Below, in pieces: positions 27,267-35,770 of a DNA stretch of 64,000 nucleotides. Below the pieces are notes generated by a model that ran no database searches, was not told the DNA's origin, and worked only from the letters and a program-made list of their open reading frames with translations. The stretch's first letter is position 1. Each line of letters starts with the position of its first letter. Origin of the DNA: Sphingomonas endophytica (GTDB lineage Bacteria; Pseudomonadota; Alphaproteobacteria; Sphingomonadales; Sphingomonadaceae); the NCBI RefSeq assembly GCF_014199415.1, contig NZ_JACIJN010000001.1, forward strand, positions 526,641 through 590,640, in the 5' to 3' direction. Both the position numbers and the translations under genes were made by a program.

Positions 27267-27635
27267 TCATGCGACGTTGAGATTTTCGCCCTGCACCTGA
27301 TAATAACTGGCGACGCGATCGGCATACGCCTGATCGAAGATCGGCGCGTTGTTCGCCCAGCTCGGGCCGCCCTCCAGCAGGCGACGGTCGATCGTCACGA
27401 CATAACGATCCCGCACCGGATCGAATTGCAGCAACGAAAACGGCAGCGGGTAATAGCTCTTGCCCATGCCGAGAAAGCCGCCGAGGCTGAGCACTGCATG
27501 CGTTGCACGCCCGGTCGACTTGTGCACCATGAACGCCTGCACGGTGCCGAGATGATCGCCGTCGCGCGTGTCGACCTTCATCGTGTCGCTGAGGGTGGAC
27601 TGCACCAGGATCTGGGTCGGCGCGTCGTCGGCCAT
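27267..27635 (-). CDS. PRC-barrel domain protein
   Basis: 122 residues with a single PRC-barrel-like beta domain (SDTMKVDTRDGDHLGTVQAFMVHKSTGRATHAVLSLGGFLGMGKSYYPLPFSLLQF). Such free-standing proteins are common among stress-induced genes in alphaproteobacteria. ATG 27635 was selected; upstream in-frame codons are Arg-rich and unsupported. An EcfG-like promoter lies about 37 bp upstream. Confidence 0.85.
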   Translation of the reverse strand: MADDAPTQILVQSTLSDTMKVDTRDGDHLGTVQAFMVHKSTGRATHAVLSLGGFLGMGKSYYPLPFSLLQFDPVRDRYVVTIDRRLLEGGPSWANNAPIFDQAYADRVASYYQVQGENLNVA

Positions 27636-27671
27636 CGCGGATACTCCTATGTTAAGCGATCTCGCGCGGTG

Positions 27672-27697
27672 AACCGTCATCCCGGTGCGGCGGTTCC
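27672..27697 (-). promoter_or_regulatory. EcfG-like (general stress sigma) promoter candidate
   Basis: Leftward GGAAC (27693-27697), 17-bp spacer, GGTT (27672-27675); the alphaproteobacterial general-stress consensus is GGAAC-N16/17-CGTT. One mismatch. It lies at a proper distance from the PRC-barrel gene. Confidence 0.5.
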
Positions 27698-27744
27698 GGG
27701 TACGGCGGTTGAGCGCGCGGCGGCGATCCGCCATAGCGTCGCGG

Positions 27745-28287
27745 GTGACCCGCTATCTTTCCCCGCTTCCGCTCGCGCTGCTGGTGCTGGCGAGCGCCGC
27801 CTGCGTTCCGCGCGCCGCACCGCCGGCCCCGGTCGCGCCCGCCCCGACGCCGACGCCGGCGCCTGCACCGGCACCGCTCCCCGCACCGACGCCGGTCGCC
27901 GACTGGCAGGACTGGCCGTGGACGCCGGGTGCGTGGCGCTACACGCGCGCGCCCGCCGGCCCAATCGCCCGCTATGGCGTGACCGGGCAGGCACCCGCGG
28001 CGGAGCTGCGCTGCGACCGCGCCGCGCGCGCGCTGCTGCTCTCGCGGCCGGGGAACAGCGCGATGCCCTTCACGATCCGCACGAGCGCGATGTCGCGCAG
28101 CGTCGCGACGCAGCTCGCCACCGGGGCGATCCCGCAGGTTGTGGCGCGTTTCGCGCTCGACGACAGGTTGCTCGATGCGATGGCGTTCACGCGCGGGCGC
28201 TTCACGATCGAACAGCCGGGCACGCCGCCGCTGGTGCTGCCGCCCTGGGCGGAAGTCGGCCGGGTGATCGAGGATTGCCGCGGCTGA
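27745..28287 (+). CDS. Lipoprotein of unknown function
   Basis: 180 residues from a GTG start. Signal peptide ending in the lipobox LASAAC (Cys20), then a Pro/Ala tract (PAPTPTPAPAPAPLPAPTP) acting as a spacer, then a beta-rich domain with WQDWPWTPGAWRYTRAP, ARYGVTGQAPAAELRCDRA and a terminal Cys. No family recognised; the domain pattern is repeatedly seen in sphingomonads as a small envelope lipoprotein. Divergent from the PRC-barrel gene. Confidence 0.65.
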   Translation: MTRYLSPLPLALLVLASAACVPRAAPPAPVAPAPTPTPAPAPAPLPAPTPVADWQDWPWTPGAWRYTRAPAGPIARYGVTGQAPAAELRCDRAARALLLSRPGNSAMPFTIRTSAMSRSVATQLATGAIPQVVARFALDDRLLDAMAFTRGRFTIEQPGTPPLVLPPWAEVGRVIEDCRG

Positions 28288-28358
28288 TCCACTGTGGCGA
28301 ACCGGGGCGCGAAGTCTGGAATGTTCGTCCAGAACCGGACGCATTACAAGCCTTGTAT

Positions 28359-28390
28359 CGCATCCGCATTCGTCTCACATAACGGATGCG
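28359..28390 (+). other. Hairpin upstream of the 18-codon ORF
   Basis: An 8-bp perfect stem CGCATCCG (28359-28366) / CGGATGCG (28383-28390) about 30 bp before the long Shine-Dalgarno. It may be part of the leader of the small-ORF transcript or the 3' end of the lipoprotein gene. Confidence 0.45.
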
Positions 28391-28437
28391 GCTTACGCGG
28401 TCGCAACTGTTATCAACCAGCGAAAGGAGGTGATCCG

Positions 28438-28494
28438 ATGTCTCATGGTTCAGCAATGGGGTCGGTTCAGTTCGTTCGGGAGATGCGCTTCTAG
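28438..28494 (+). CDS. 18-residue ORF with a maximal Shine-Dalgarno
   Basis: Encodes MSHGSAMGSVQFVREMRF. The 14 bases AAAGGAGGTGATCC at 28423-28436 are complementary to the entire 3' tail of 16S rRNA, the strongest possible ribosome-binding site, and the ATG follows two bases later. The peptide is too short for a domain. Its extraordinary initiation signal and the structured RNA immediately downstream suggest it is really translated, as a leader peptide or as part of a dual-function RNA. Not recognised as a known family with certainty. Confidence 0.6.
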   Translation: MSHGSAMGSVQFVREMRF

Positions 28495-28660
28495 GACTCG
28501 CTGCCCCGCTGCGGGAGGATGCTTCCTCCCTTCAACGTAGCGGGACCGGCGTTTTCTGGAGGCCAACATGGTCTCCCGGGCTGGAGCTCTCCGGCCGCTG
28601 ACCATGTCAAGGGGTTGTCGGGCGTCCGTTCGCGGGCGTTCGGCAACCTCTTCTCATGTC
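28495..28660 (+). ncRNA. Structured RNA following the 18-codon ORF (candidate)
   Basis: Three stacked elements: P1 CCCGCT/AGCGGG (28505-28510 with 28539-28544) enclosing GGGAGGA/TCCTCCC (28513-28519 with 28524-28530); P2 ACATGGTC/GACCATGT (28566-28573 with 28600-28607) with inner pairing; P3 a 19-bp stem (28610-28628 with 28633-28651, GU pairs allowed) closed by a TTCG loop and followed by ttctc. P3 looks like an intrinsic terminator. A second good Shine-Dalgarno (TGGAGG) and ATG sit at the foot of P2. Confidence 0.55.
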
Positions 28661-28688
28661 TGGTGTGTGGCGCGCGTTCGTTACGGAT

Positions 28689-28818
28689 CGTCGGCCCTGC
28701 GCAGGCAGGGACCCATGTCTCTATCGTGAGGCGGACCAGCTGACACAGCAGGTCGGCCGCCGATGTCACCGTGCGCTGCACGGCACAGACATAGGCTCTT
28801 GCCTGCGCAGGAGCGACA
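28689..28818. repeat. Inverted pair of family C palindromes
   Basis: ccctgcgcaggcaggg near 28695-28710 and the inverted cttgcctgcgcaggagcgac near 28799-28818, separated by about 90 bp. It lies between the structured RNA and the TonB receptor gene. Confidence 0.75.
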
Positions 28819-28902
28819 GCACAACAATAGCCCGGCGACGACAAAGGTTATTGATACTCACTCGCACTGTCGATAAAGGCCCCTGCATTCAAAGGGGTCT
28901 CC

Positions 28903-31065
28903 ATGTCCGTCCGTCATTCCAGCAGCTTCCTCACCCTCGCCGTCCTGCTCGCCGCCACGTCGGCGGCGGCGCAGCAGCGTAGCGACACCACCACGCCCGA
29001 CGACGTGATCGTGACCGGCCGGCAGGCGCCCGACCTCGCCAGCGCCGGCACCAAATCGGCGCTGCCGCTCGCCGAGACCGCGCAGTCGATCACCGTCGTC
29101 ACCGGCGACCAGATCGAGGCGCTCGGGCTCCAGAACCTCAACCAGGCGCTGCGCTTCGTCGCGGGCGTCACCCCCGAGACGCGCGGATCGAGCGCCGAGG
29201 TCTACGACCAGTTCAAGCTGCGCGGCTTCGACGCGCCGGTGTTCCTCGACGGGCTGAAGCAGTTCGGCAGCACCACCGGCTATGCGATCCCGCAGGTCGA
29301 CGTGTCGCGACTGGCGCGCTTCGAGGTACTCAAGGGCCCGGCCTCGACGCTCTACGGCCAGTCGAGCCCGGGCGGGCTGATCGCGCAGTCGAGCAAGCTG
29401 CCGGTCGACCTGCCGCTCTATGGGTCGGTCGCGGGCACCTATGGCGAGTACGACCTTTATCGGGTCGATGCCGATGTCGGCGGCAGCACCAGCGACGTGC
29501 TGTGGCGCGTCTATGGCAGCGCGAACGGCAGCGACACGCAGCAGCGCTTCGCCAGGCGCGAGCGGCAGACGGTGTCGGGCGCGGTGACGATCGGCAACGG
29601 CTCGCGCACCACCTTCACCCTGCTGGGCACCTATTCGCACGATCCGCACAACGGCGCCTATGGCGTCTTCCCGGCGCTGGGCACGCTGGTCGACAACCCC
29701 AACGGCAAGCTTTCGACGCGCTTCGACGGTGGCGAGGCGGGCAACCGCTACCAGCGCGAGCAGGCGGCGGGGACGTACATCTTCACGCACGATTTCGGCG
29801 GCGGCTGGCGCTTCCGTTCGTCGGGCCGTTACCAGAACGTCACCGCGCAGCTTGGGCTCGTCTATGTCAGCGGCACGCCGGTGGCGGGCAGCACGCGCGT
29901 CTACAATCGTGCCAGCTATGCGACCGACGAGGAACTGAACAACTGGACCTATGACAATCAGCTTGCCGGGATCGTGCGCACCGGGCCGGTGACGCACCGG
30001 CTGTTGTTCGGCGTCGACCGGCAGGTCGCGCATTCGACCGAGGACGGCAAGTTCGGGACCGGGACTCCGCTCGACGTCTACAACCCTGTCTATGGGACGA
30101 TGACGGTTCCGCGGACACCAGGCCAAGTGCCGGGCGACCAGAGTCGGTTCAACCTGACAGCGCGGCTCCGTCAGCAGGGCATCTATGCGCAGGACCAGAT
30201 CGAGGTCGGCGCGCTGCGCGTCACGCTCGGCGGCCGGCAGGACTGGGCATGGAGCCAGCAGAACGGCGGCATCCCGAAGAAGGACGACAGGTTCACGTGG
30301 CGCGCCGCGGCGCTCTACACCCTGCCCTTCGGTCTCGCGCCCTATGTCAGCTATTCGACCTCGTTCGAGCCGCAGTCGTCGACGGTCCGGCGCGGCGATG
30401 GGACACTCGGGATCGCCGACCCGTCGTTTGGCAAGCAGATCGAGGCCGGCGCGAAGTTCAGTGTGCCCGGCACGCCGATCCTGCTGTCGGGCGCGTGGTT
30501 CCGCATCGACCAGACCAATGTCGTCACCTCGACCCCCGATTTCTCGATCTCGCGCCAGACCGGCGAAGTGCGCTCGACCGGTGTCGAGTTCGAGGGCAGT
30601 GCGCCGCTCGGGCTCGGCTTTACCGCCCGCGCGGCGTACAGCCGCCAGCGCGTCCGCGTGACCAGCGACCCGCAGGACCCGTCGCGCGTCGGGCGCGGGC
30701 TGGAGACGGTCGGGCGCGGCGGCGCGTCGCTGATCCTCGACTGGGCGCCCGAGCGCGGCACCTTCCACGGCTTCGCGCTGGGCGGCGCGGTGCGGCATGT
30801 CGATGAGGTCTATGCCGGCGTCTATACCCCGCCCGAGAACCCCGCTGCCGCCGCGCCGCTCAACAGCCCGTCCTACACCGTCTATGACGCGTGGGCGCGG
30901 TTCGATCTCGAGCGGCTGAGCCCGTCGCTCAAGGGGCTGACCGCTTCGGTCAACGCCTCCAACCTGTTCGACAAGACCTATATCACCTCGTGCTTCGCCA
31001 ATTACGCGTGGTGCTGGTACGGCAACCGCCGTGTCGTGCAGGGGACGATCGCCTATCGTTTCTGA
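28903..31065 (+). CDS. TonB-dependent siderophore receptor
   Basis: 720 residues with a Sec signal peptide (cut after SAAAQ near residue 24), a TonB-box-like DDVIVTG at about 33-39, a plug domain containing AETAQSITVVTGDQIEALGLQNLNQALRFVAGV, FKLRGFDAPVFLDGLKQFG and RFEVLKGPASTLYGQSSPGGLI, then a 22-strand barrel ending TIAYRF. The plug features and length place it in the FhuA/ferrichrome-type TonB siderophore receptor subfamily. Cys residues near the C-terminus (TSCFANYAWCWYG) form the disulfide typical of this subfamily. Likely iron-repressed, though no convincing Fur box was seen. Confidence 0.93.
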   Translation: MSVRHSSSFLTLAVLLAATSAAAQQRSDTTTPDDVIVTGRQAPDLASAGTKSALPLAETAQSITVVTGDQIEALGLQNLNQALRFVAGVTPETRGSSAEVYDQFKLRGFDAPVFLDGLKQFGSTTGYAIPQVDVSRLARFEVLKGPASTLYGQSSPGGLIAQSSKLPVDLPLYGSVAGTYGEYDLYRVDADVGGSTSDVLWRVYGSANGSDTQQRFARRERQTVSGAVTIGNGSRTTFTLLGTYSHDPHNGAYGVFPALGTLVDNPNGKLSTRFDGGEAGNRYQREQAAGTYIFTHDFGGGWRFRSSGRYQNVTAQLGLVYVSGTPVAGSTRVYNRASYATDEELNNWTYDNQLAGIVRTGPVTHRLLFGVDRQVAHSTEDGKFGTGTPLDVYNPVYGTMTVPRTPGQVPGDQSRFNLTARLRQQGIYAQDQIEVGALRVTLGGRQDWAWSQQNGGIPKKDDRFTWRAAALYTLPFGLAPYVSYSTSFEPQSSTVRRGDGTLGIADPSFGKQIEAGAKFSVPGTPILLSGAWFRIDQTNVVTSTPDFSISRQTGEVRSTGVEFEGSAPLGLGFTARAAYSRQRVRVTSDPQDPSRVGRGLETVGRGGASLILDWAPERGTFHGFALGGAVRHVDEVYAGVYTPPENPAAAAPLNSPSYTVYDAWARFDLERLSPSLKGLTASVNASNLFDKTYITSCFANYAWCWYGNRRVVQGTIAYRF

Positions 31066-31086
31066 CCGCGATCAACGCGATACCGG

Positions 31087-31111
31087 TGAACCTCTGATCG
31101 TCCCGCCCGTT
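31087..31111 (+). promoter_or_regulatory. EcfG-like promoter candidate before the Tat-exported SDR
   Basis: TGAAC (31087-31091), 16-bp spacer, CGTT (31108-31111), one mismatch from GGAAC-N16/17-CGTT. It lies 29 bp ahead of the SDR start codon. Confidence 0.45.
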
Positions 31112-31139
31112 CGCGCCCGGATACCGGGAGATTTGCGAC

Positions 31140-32138
31140 ATGGACGATCAGGGCACCACGCGCCGCACCATCTTGGGCGGCGCAGCCGCGGCCGGACTTA
31201 CCTTCGGCGGCGCGGCCAGCGCAGCGGCACAGGCCGGCGCAGGTCCAGCCGCTCCGGTGCCGCTCCGCGATCCGCGGACGAAATACACCAGCCAGCCCTT
31301 CCCCGAGCAGCGCCAGCCCTGGCCCGCGCTGCAGGGCGAGATGACCCCGCGTCCCGACAGCGGCGAGACCAGCTATCGCGGCTCGGGCCGGCTGACCGGG
31401 CGCAAGGCGCTGGTAACGGGCGGCGACAGCGGGATCGGCCGCGCCGCCGCGATCGCCTTCGCGCGCGAGGGCGCCGACGTCGCGATCAATTACTATCCGA
31501 CCGAAGAGCCCGACGCGCGCGAGGTCAAGGCGCTGATCGAACAGGCCGGGCGCAAGGCGGTGCTGCTCCCCGCCGACATTCGCACCGAGAAAGCCTGCAC
31601 GAAGCTGGTCGCCGACGCGGTGCGCCAGCTCGGCGGGCTCGACCTGCTCGTCAACAACGCCGCCTATCAGCAGAGCAAGGCCGACATCTCCGAAATTAGC
31701 GACGAGCAGATGGTCCGCACGTTCGAGACCAACATTTTCGCGATGTTCCGCATCGCCAAGGCGGCGATCCCGTCGATGCCGCCGGGGTCGGTCATCATCA
31801 ACACCGGCTCGGTCAACAGCTACGACCCCGGCGAGGAATTGCTCGATTATGCCAGCACCAAGGGCGCGATCCTGATCTTCACCAAGGGGCTCGCCAAGCA
31901 GCTCGCCAAGAAGGGCATCCGCGTCAACATGGTCGCGCCCGGCCCGATCTGGACGCCGTTGCAGGTCGCGGGCGGGCAGTTGCCGGGCAAGATGGGTGAG
32001 TTCGGACAGGACACGCCGCTGGGCCGTGCCGGCCAGCCTGCCGAACTGGCGCCGCTTTATGTGGCGCTGGCGGAGGACGGCACGAGCTTCTCGACCGGCA
32101 CTGCGGTCGGCGCGCACGGCGGCAAGGGGAACCCGTAA
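31140..32138 (+). CDS. Tat-exported SDR-family oxidoreductase
   Basis: 332 residues. The N-terminus TTRRTILGGAAAAGLTFGGAASAAAQ is a twin-arginine signal. After a 60-residue linker (YTSQPFPEQRQPWPALQGEMTPRPD...) comes a complete SDR domain: TGGDSGIGRAAA cofactor motif, NNAAYQ, catalytic Tyr-Lys in YASTKGAIL. This linker plus domain is typical of the general-stress SDR group (YhdF/YghA-like). Export of a dinucleotide enzyme with bound cofactor fits the Tat route. Start ATG 31140 has GGGAG upstream. Confidence 0.9.
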   Translation: MDDQGTTRRTILGGAAAAGLTFGGAASAAAQAGAGPAAPVPLRDPRTKYTSQPFPEQRQPWPALQGEMTPRPDSGETSYRGSGRLTGRKALVTGGDSGIGRAAAIAFAREGADVAINYYPTEEPDAREVKALIEQAGRKAVLLPADIRTEKACTKLVADAVRQLGGLDLLVNNAAYQQSKADISEISDEQMVRTFETNIFAMFRIAKAAIPSMPPGSVIINTGSVNSYDPGEELLDYASTKGAILIFTKGLAKQLAKKGIRVNMVAPGPIWTPLQVAGGQLPGKMGEFGQDTPLGRAGQPAELAPLYVALAEDGTSFSTGTAVGAHGGKGNP

Positions 32139-32144
32139 CCACGT

Positions 32145-32240
32145 CGTCATTCCCGCGAAGGCGGGAATCCAGACGCGCAGGTTCATCGCTAGAAGCGCAG
32201 ACCTCGAAGGTTCTGGATCCCCGCCGCGCGGGGATGACGG
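32145..32240. repeat. Dispersed palindromic repeat, family A
   Basis: cgtcattcccgcgaaggcgggaatccag at the left, ctggatccccgccgcgcggggatgacgg at the right; same layout as the copy at 1714. Confidence 0.85.
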
Positions 32241-32338
32241 TGAAGCGGCAACCTCACTGACCCAGATCAACGCACGGCTTTTCCACGGAACGCCCTCCCC
32301 CGACCGGCCATTGACGGCGCGACAGGAAAGGAGCCGCC

Positions 32339-32866
32339 ATGGCCGATGACGCCCCGCTCGCCGCCGCCAAACACGACAAGCCGACCGCGCTTGCCGCCCG
32401 CGCCGTCACGATCAACCAGCCCGTCGCCGAAGTCTACTCACGCTTCCGCGACTTCGCCGCCTGGCCCGCGTTCATGGAGAATGTCGTGCGAATCGACGTG
32501 CATGACGAACGCCGCTCGCACTGGGTCGTCAAGGCGCCCGGCGGCAGCAATGTCGAATGGGACGCCCGCATCACCGAGGAGGTCCCCGGCAAGCTGCTCG
32601 CCTGGGAAAGCGAGCCCGGCGCGGAGATCCCCAACCGCGGTTATGTCGAGTTCCGCGACGCTGGTGCGCGCGGCACGGTGATCGTCGCGACGATCGACTA
32701 TGACCCGCCCGCCGGCGTGATTGGCAAGGTGATCGCCAAGATGTTCCAGCGCGAGCCCGCGATCCAGGCGCGCCGCGACCTGCGCCGTTTCAAGCAGCTG
32801 CTGGAAACCGGCGAGATCGCCACCCCCGCGATGAACGCCAAGCAATTCGAGGAGATGGGGCTGTGA
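32339..32866 (+). CDS. SRPBCC-family protein (polyketide cyclase/dehydrase-like)
   Basis: 175 residues with a START/SRPBCC domain: [45 protein letters not shown] then [19 protein letters not shown] and a terminal helix [18 protein letters not shown]. These cytoplasmic lipid/ligand-binding proteins frequently accompany stress genes in alphaproteobacteria. GGAAAGGAG lies just upstream of ATG 32339. GTGA overlap with the following alcohol dehydrogenase shows coupling. A partial EcfG-type match (GGAAC-N17-CATT) starts at 32287. Confidence 0.9.
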   Translation: MADDAPLAAAKHDKPTALAARAVTINQPVAEVYSRFRDFAAWPAFMENVVRIDVHDERRSHWVVKAPGGSNVEWDARITEEVPGKLLAWESEPGAEIPNRGYVEFRDAGARGTVIVATIDYDPPAGVIGKVIAKMFQREPAIQARRDLRRFKQLLETGEIATPAMNAKQFEEMGL

Positions 32867-34041
32867 AAGCGATCGCCTGGCACGGCAAGCACGATGTCCG
32901 CGTCGATACCGTCGACGATCCCGGCATCGTCAACCCGCGCGACTGCATCATCAAGGTGACCTCGACCGCGATCTGCGGCTCGGACCTCCACCTCTACGAC
33001 GGTTACATCCCGACGATGCAGTCGGGCGACATCCTTGGCCACGAATTCATGGGCGAGGTGGTCGAGGTCGGCGCGAAGTCGACGCTCAAGAAGGGCCAGC
33101 GCGTCGTCGTGCCGTTCACGATCTCGTGCGGCAGCTGCTATCATTGCACCAAGCAGCAATTCTCCGCGTGCGACAACGGGCTGCCCGCCGACAATCAGGA
33201 CATCGCGCAGGAGCTGTACGGCCAGCCGATGGCCGGGCTGTTCGGCTATAGCCACATGACCGGCGGCTATGCCGGGGGTCAGGCCGAATATGTCCGCGTG
33301 CCGTTCAGCGACGTCGGCCCAATCGTGATCCCCGACGGGGTCGAGGACGACAAGGTGCTGTTCCTCTCCGACATCCTGCCGACCGGCTGGATGGCGGCGG
33401 AGAACGCGGACATCGAACCCGGTGATACGGTTGCAGTATGGGGCTGCGGCCCGGTCGGGCTGTTCGCGATCCAGTCGGCGTTCCTGATGGGCGCGGAGCG
33501 CGTGATCGCGATCGATCACTTCCCCAACCGGCTCAAGCTGGCCGCGAAATTCGGTGCGGAGACGATCAACTTCGAGGAAAGCGCGGTCTATGAGGCGCTG
33601 ATGGTAATGACCGGCGGGATCGGCCCCGATGCGGTGATCGACAGCGTCGGGCTGGAGGCGCACGGCTTCTTCGTCGACAACGTGCTGGACCAGATCAAGG
33701 TCTCGACCTTCACGGGCACCGATCGCGCGCATGCCAACCGGCAGGCGATCATCGCGTGCCGCAAGGGCGGGCGCGTCTCGATGCCGGCGGTCTATGGCGG
33801 GTTCGTCGACAAATGGCCGCTCGGCGCGTTCATGGAAAAGGGGCTGACGCTCAAGACCGGGCAGACCCATGTCCAGCGCTACCTCCCCGCGCTGCTGACC
33901 GCGATCCTCGAGGAGAAGATCGACACCACCTTCCTCATCTCCCACCGCATGCCGCTGGAGAAGGGGCCGGAGGGATACAAGATGTTCCACGATCAGCAGA
34001 ATGACGTGACGAAGATCGTGCTCAAGCCGGGGATGATGTGA
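32863..34041 (+). CDS. Zinc-dependent alcohol dehydrogenase
   Basis: 392 residues, medium-chain dehydrogenase. Catalytic zinc ligands Cys38 and His60/Glu61 (ICGSD, GHEFMG) and the four structural-zinc cysteines 89, 92, 95 and 103 are intact; the cofactor motif is [15 protein letters not shown]. The sequence resembles the glutathione-independent formaldehyde dehydrogenase-like subgroup, but substrate is uncertain. Starts at GTG, overlapping the SRPBCC gene stop, hence translationally coupled. Confidence 0.92.
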   Translation: MKAIAWHGKHDVRVDTVDDPGIVNPRDCIIKVTSTAICGSDLHLYDGYIPTMQSGDILGHEFMGEVVEVGAKSTLKKGQRVVVPFTISCGSCYHCTKQQFSACDNGLPADNQDIAQELYGQPMAGLFGYSHMTGGYAGGQAEYVRVPFSDVGPIVIPDGVEDDKVLFLSDILPTGWMAAENADIEPGDTVAVWGCGPVGLFAIQSAFLMGAERVIAIDHFPNRLKLAAKFGAETINFEESAVYEALMVMTGGIGPDAVIDSVGLEAHGFFVDNVLDQIKVSTFTGTDRAHANRQAIIACRKGGRVSMPAVYGGFVDKWPLGAFMEKGLTLKTGQTHVQRYLPALLTAILEEKIDTTFLISHRMPLEKGPEGYKMFHDQQNDVTKIVLKPGMM

Positions 34042-34060
34042 AGCGCACGACCGCCCCCAA

Positions 34061-34156
34061 CCGTCATTTCCGCGCGGGGAGGAATCCAGACGCGCAGGTC
34101 CTCGTAAGAGCCGAGACGTCAGCGGTTCTGGATTCCCGTCTGCGCGGGAATGACGG
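34061..34156. repeat. Dispersed palindromic repeat, family A
   Basis: ccgtcatttccgcgcggggaggaatccag ... ctggattcccgtctgcgcgggaatgacgg. It separates the alcohol dehydrogenase and the next SDR. Confidence 0.85.
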
Positions 34157-34173
34157 GCCATATTTGGAGAGAC

Positions 34174-34962
34174 ATGATGCCCAACAAATTCGCGATCATC
34201 ACCGGCGCCTCGACCGGCATCGGTTTCGAACTCGCCTCGCTCGCGGCGAAGGACGGCTATGACATCCTCGTCGTCGCCGACGAGCCGCTGATCGACGCCG
34301 CCGCCGCCGACTTCAAGCAATTCGGCACCGAGGTCACCTCGGTCGAGGCGGACCTGTCGACGATCGACGGCGTCGACCGACTGCTCGCCGCCGCAGGGGA
34401 TCGACCGATCGACCTGCTCTGCGCCAATGCCGGCAAGGGGCTGGGCCGCGGCTTCCTCGATCAGGACGTCGCCGACTGGCGGCGCGTGGTCGACACCAAC
34501 ATCACCGGCACGCTCTACCTGCTCCAGAAGGTGCTGCGCCAGATGACCGAACGGCATCAGGGCAAGGTGCTGGTCACCGGCTCGATCGCCGGGTTCATTC
34601 CGGGGAGCTTCCAGGCGGTCTACAACGGCACCAAGGCGTTCGTGGACTCCTTCACCGATGCGCTGCGCGACGAGCTGAAGGACCATGAAGGAATCACGCT
34701 GACGACGCTGATGCCCGGCCCGGTCGACACCGAATTCTTCGACCGCGCCGACATGATGGACACCGACGTCGGCACTTCGGACAGCAAGTCCGATCCCGCA
34801 AAGGTCGCGCAGGACGGCTGGGACGCGCTGATGGCGGGCAAGCATTCGATCGTGTCGGGCTGGAAGAACAAGCTGCAGGTCGCCGCCGCGCACATCCTTC
34901 CGCCCGAAGTCACCGCGCACCAGCACCGCAACATGGCCGAGCCGGGCACGGCCAAGAAGTAA
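34174..34962 (+). CDS. SDR-family NAD(P)-dependent oxidoreductase
   Basis: 262 residues. TGASTGIGFELA cofactor motif near residue 10, CANAGKGLG (NAG motif), catalytic Ser (VTGSIAGF) and Tyr/Lys in YNGTKAF. The C-terminal helix and ...AEPGTAKK tail are longer than minimal SDRs. ATG 34174 has GGAG upstream; a longer frame starting inside the repeat is rejected. Together with the two preceding genes it forms a likely stress-type dehydrogenase set. Confidence 0.9.
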   Translation: MMPNKFAIITGASTGIGFELASLAAKDGYDILVVADEPLIDAAAADFKQFGTEVTSVEADLSTIDGVDRLLAAAGDRPIDLLCANAGKGLGRGFLDQDVADWRRVVDTNITGTLYLLQKVLRQMTERHQGKVLVTGSIAGFIPGSFQAVYNGTKAFVDSFTDALRDELKDHEGITLTTLMPGPVDTEFFDRADMMDTDVGTSDSKSDPAKVAQDGWDALMAGKHSIVSGWKNKLQVAAAHILPPEVTAHQHRNMAEPGTAKK

Positions 34963-35435
34963 CCGCCGCCCGGACCTGGCCGGGGCTCGCACCTCCTTTA
35001 TCGGCAGGGGGGAGCGCTGGTCCCGGACTAGCTCTGCGGCGAGGACCCCGGCGTTCGCTGACGGCTGGCCGGACAAGTGTCCATCTCCGGACTGCTGTTC
35101 CGCGATTTGGTCCGTTGAAGTGCAGCGGGCGAGCACGCCAGCGTCCTGCATCGCCCGCACGATGACGCACCGCACAGGCCCGGTTACGCCCGCCACCCAC
35201 GACATCATGACATCTCGTTGCAAAGCGCGGACGCTTCGTCAGAACTTCCGGCGCCGGCGATCAGGAGCATCATGACTCGATCGTGACCGAGGCGGGTACG
35301 AGACGATGAACACGCCTGCAGCTTGATCTCCGTTTAAACCCAAATCGGCGACTTTTCGTCGCATTGTAATATTACTGCCGTTGCATGATGCGGTGCGGCG
35401 TGAGAGTAGCCGCTGGCCCTGAGGGAGATGGAAGT
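34963..35435. other. 473-bp gap without a recognisable gene
   Basis: No ORF with credible codon use was seen on either strand and none of the window's repeat families is present. A small gcgac-ttttc-gtcgc hairpin (about 35347-35361) and an AT-rich tract with TAATATTAC (about 35367-35375) lie ahead of the next small gene and may form its promoter. Confidence 0.5.
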
Positions 35436-35675
35436 ATGAAGAAGTTTCTGATGGCGGCTGCGGTCGCGTCGCTCGCCACCGTTCCGGCGGTTGCGGCTCC
35501 GGTCAACTCGGCTGCGAGCCTTTCGGTCGCCAAGGCGGCGCGTGCGTCGGCTCCGACCGCCAAGAAGAACGAGCTGGCCGGTGGCGGCCTGATCGTTGCA
35601 GCGGTTGCGGCGGCGGCGGTGATCGCCGGCATCATCATCATCGCCGACGATGGTGACGATTCGGACAGCAACTGA
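35436..35675 (+). CDS. Small exported or membrane protein with Asp-rich tail
   Basis: 79 residues: signal peptide MKKFLMAAAVASLATVPAVA (cut near residue 20), an Ala/Ser/Lys stretch, one hydrophobic span (GGGLIVAAVAAAAVIAGIIII) and an acidic C-terminal ADDGDDSDSN. Good Shine-Dalgarno (GAGGGAG/GGA) and a perfect terminator right after it mark it as an independent, probably highly expressed transcript. The family is seen in sphingomonads but its function is unknown. Confidence 0.75.
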   Translation: MKKFLMAAAVASLATVPAVAAPVNSAASLSVAKAARASAPTAKKNELAGGGLIVAAVAAAAVIAGIIIIADDGDDSDSN

Positions 35676-35692
35676 GCTGTTTTGAGCTGAGG

Positions 35693-35728
35693 AAGGGGGG
35701 AGCGGCCGCAGCGTCGCTCCCCCCTTTT
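35693..35728 (+). terminator. Strong intrinsic terminator
   Basis: A perfect 12-bp stem AAGGGGGGAGCG (35693-35704) / CGCTCCCCCCTT (35715-35726) with a 10-base loop, then TTTT. It ends the small-protein transcript. Confidence 0.9.
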
Positions 35729-35770
35729 CCATGTCCGCCGTCGCCCGGTGCGACGACGACGAGCGCCAGA

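Noticed and set aside
28423..28436. Fragment of a 16S rRNA gene
   Set aside because: Only the 14 bases of the anti-Shine-Dalgarno match; flanking sequence diverges immediately, so it is a ribosome-binding site.
28850..28902. Fur box before the siderophore receptor
   Set aside because: TTATTGATACTCACTC is AT-richer than its surroundings but does not form the expected inverted hexamers.
32698..35223. 841-codon minus-strand frame across the dehydrogenase genes
   Set aside because: Spans two real + strand genes and a palindromic repeat; no credible protein.
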